From the NCBI GenBank assembly GCA_031288675.1, contig JAITQY010000052.1:1-14137 (forward strand): 14,137 bases of DNA, given 5' to 3'. Each line of letters starts with the position of its first letter. Position 1 is the first letter of the stretch. The notes below the pieces were generated by a model that was not told the DNA's origin, did not search any database, and saw only the letters and a program-made list of their open reading frames with translations. Below are positions 13,582-14,137 of the stretch, piece by piece. Origin of the DNA: Oscillospiraceae bacterium (GTDB lineage: Bacteria > Bacillota > Clostridia > Oscillospirales > Oscillospiraceae). The position numbers and the translations under genes are program-made.

Positions 13582-14137
13582 TGTATAAAAATCTTGAACA
13601 ACGTATGTTTACGGCGTACCTGCTCCAAAGTCCGCAGGAGTTTTCCGGTAGGGCAGAGGACGGCACTGACGGCGAGGACTGGTATTCTCTGTAGAACTGG
13701 ACGCGAAATGCGTATAAGATATTCGCCGATACGCCTGAATTGATTATAAACAAGCTGCACGAAGATACAACGTTCCCGAGTACATACATGGCGGAGCATA
13801 ACGGGCGTCCTAAAATCAAAACGGAAATGCGCGGCGCGATTATATCAATGAACCGTCTGCTTTACGCTGTCTGGCACGCGGCTCGCACCGGAACGATTGA
13901 CGGCAGTTCGCTCGTGTTGCCGTCAGAGTACAAAGTCACTAAAAAAGTTGCGGCGCAGCTTAGTTATACCGGCATTGAAATCTCCGACGGAAAAATGTAC
14001 GCAAACGAATATCAGGGTATGTTCAGGGCGCTAAAAACGCTCACTTTGCGCTTGAGCGATTTTGCTCCGCCGTGGGGCAAATTTACGGAGGGGCTGACAG
14101 CAGAAAATATGTCAGAAGCTTCAGTGTATACGGACGG
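13578..14137 (+). pseudogene. Coupled third gene interrupted by an in-frame TAG; runs off the window
   Basis: The frame starts ATGATG with GAGGAG 9 nt upstream and overlaps the previous stop (ATGA). It reads MMYKNLEQRMFTAYLLQS... to EDWYSL at codon 38, meets TAG at 13692-13694, and then continues open for 147 codons to the window edge (NWTRNAYKIFADTPELIINK..., then KTEMRGAIISMNRLLYAVWH...). Codon use and residue mix look protein-like on both sides, so one gene with a nonsense codon is more likely than two genes. No SD-supported restart follows soon after the stop. I do not recognise the family. TAG ends three other genes in the window (the lipoprotein, murI and rnmV), so routine amber recoding is unlikely. 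A CAG-to-TAG change, a sequencing error or programmed readthrough could explain it. Confidence 0.65.

Noticed and set aside
13692..13694. TAG as a pyrrolysine codon, prompted by the MtaA-like gene in the same window
   Set aside because: TAG ends the lipoprotein, murI and rnmV genes here, and no methylamine methyltransferase, pylT or pylS is visible. The third accessory gene does not look like a Pyl-containing enzyme.
1..14137. tRNA or rRNA genes
   Set aside because: Scanning by eye found no convincing GTTCGA-type T-loop with a matching acceptor stem and no rRNA-like sequence. A covariance-model search would settle it.

Overview
The window reads as a chromosomal segment from an endospore-forming Clostridia-type Firmicute. 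The evidence is a clear spoVT gene, Firmicute-style GGAGG ribosome binding sites, sigma-A type promoters, an RNase M5 gene beside a MEP-pathway ispE gene, and moderate GC content. Promoter-bearing intergenic repeats and a URO-D/MtaA-type enzyme would suit an uncultured gut or rumen Oscillospirales-like lineage, but that lineage call is inference.

Layout, left to right. Positions 1-2336 hold a minus-strand pair: an unrecognised lipoprotein gene followed 22 nt later by recG, whose 3' end runs off the window. Positions 2340-2835 are a long intergenic stretch containing the first copy of a promoter-bearing repeat (consensus TTGACA-17-TATAAT), a heptamer tandem array and a second promoter. That second promoter lies directly against the start codon of a TrkH-type K+ transporter gene, which lacks the family's N-terminal helices. 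A small membrane/coiled-coil protein of phage type follows. A hairpin terminator then separates it from murI, which lies on the minus strand. Divergent from murI is a 137-aa unrecognised protein, followed by a large GT-C-fold (Gpi18-like) membrane glycosyltransferase.

Positions 7529-7872 contain the second copy of the promoter-bearing repeat, running right up to the ispE start codon. ispE overlaps rnmV (RNase M5) by 14 nt. rnmV collides tail-to-tail with holA (DNA polymerase III delta), with 62 nt of shared coding sequence. Upstream of holA on the same strand is a URO-D superfamily enzyme with its own strong promoter, and then spoVT, separated from it by two hairpins.

From about 12.2 kb onward the content looks accessory. 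It starts with a possible gene remnant, then a small C39/papain-like cysteine peptidase-like protein with a strong promoter, then a protein with a cysteine-rich cluster. Last is a translationally coupled third gene (ATGA overlap) that carries an in-frame TAG at codon 39 and stays open in the same frame to the window edge.

The housekeeping genes cover DNA repair (recG), replication (holA), rRNA maturation (rnmV), peptidoglycan precursor supply (murI), isoprenoids (ispE), K+ uptake (trkH-like) and sporulation (spoVT). The best candidates for something undescribed are the duplicated promoter element that drives unrelated genes, and the 12.5-14.1 kb three-gene unit with its amber-interrupted third gene.
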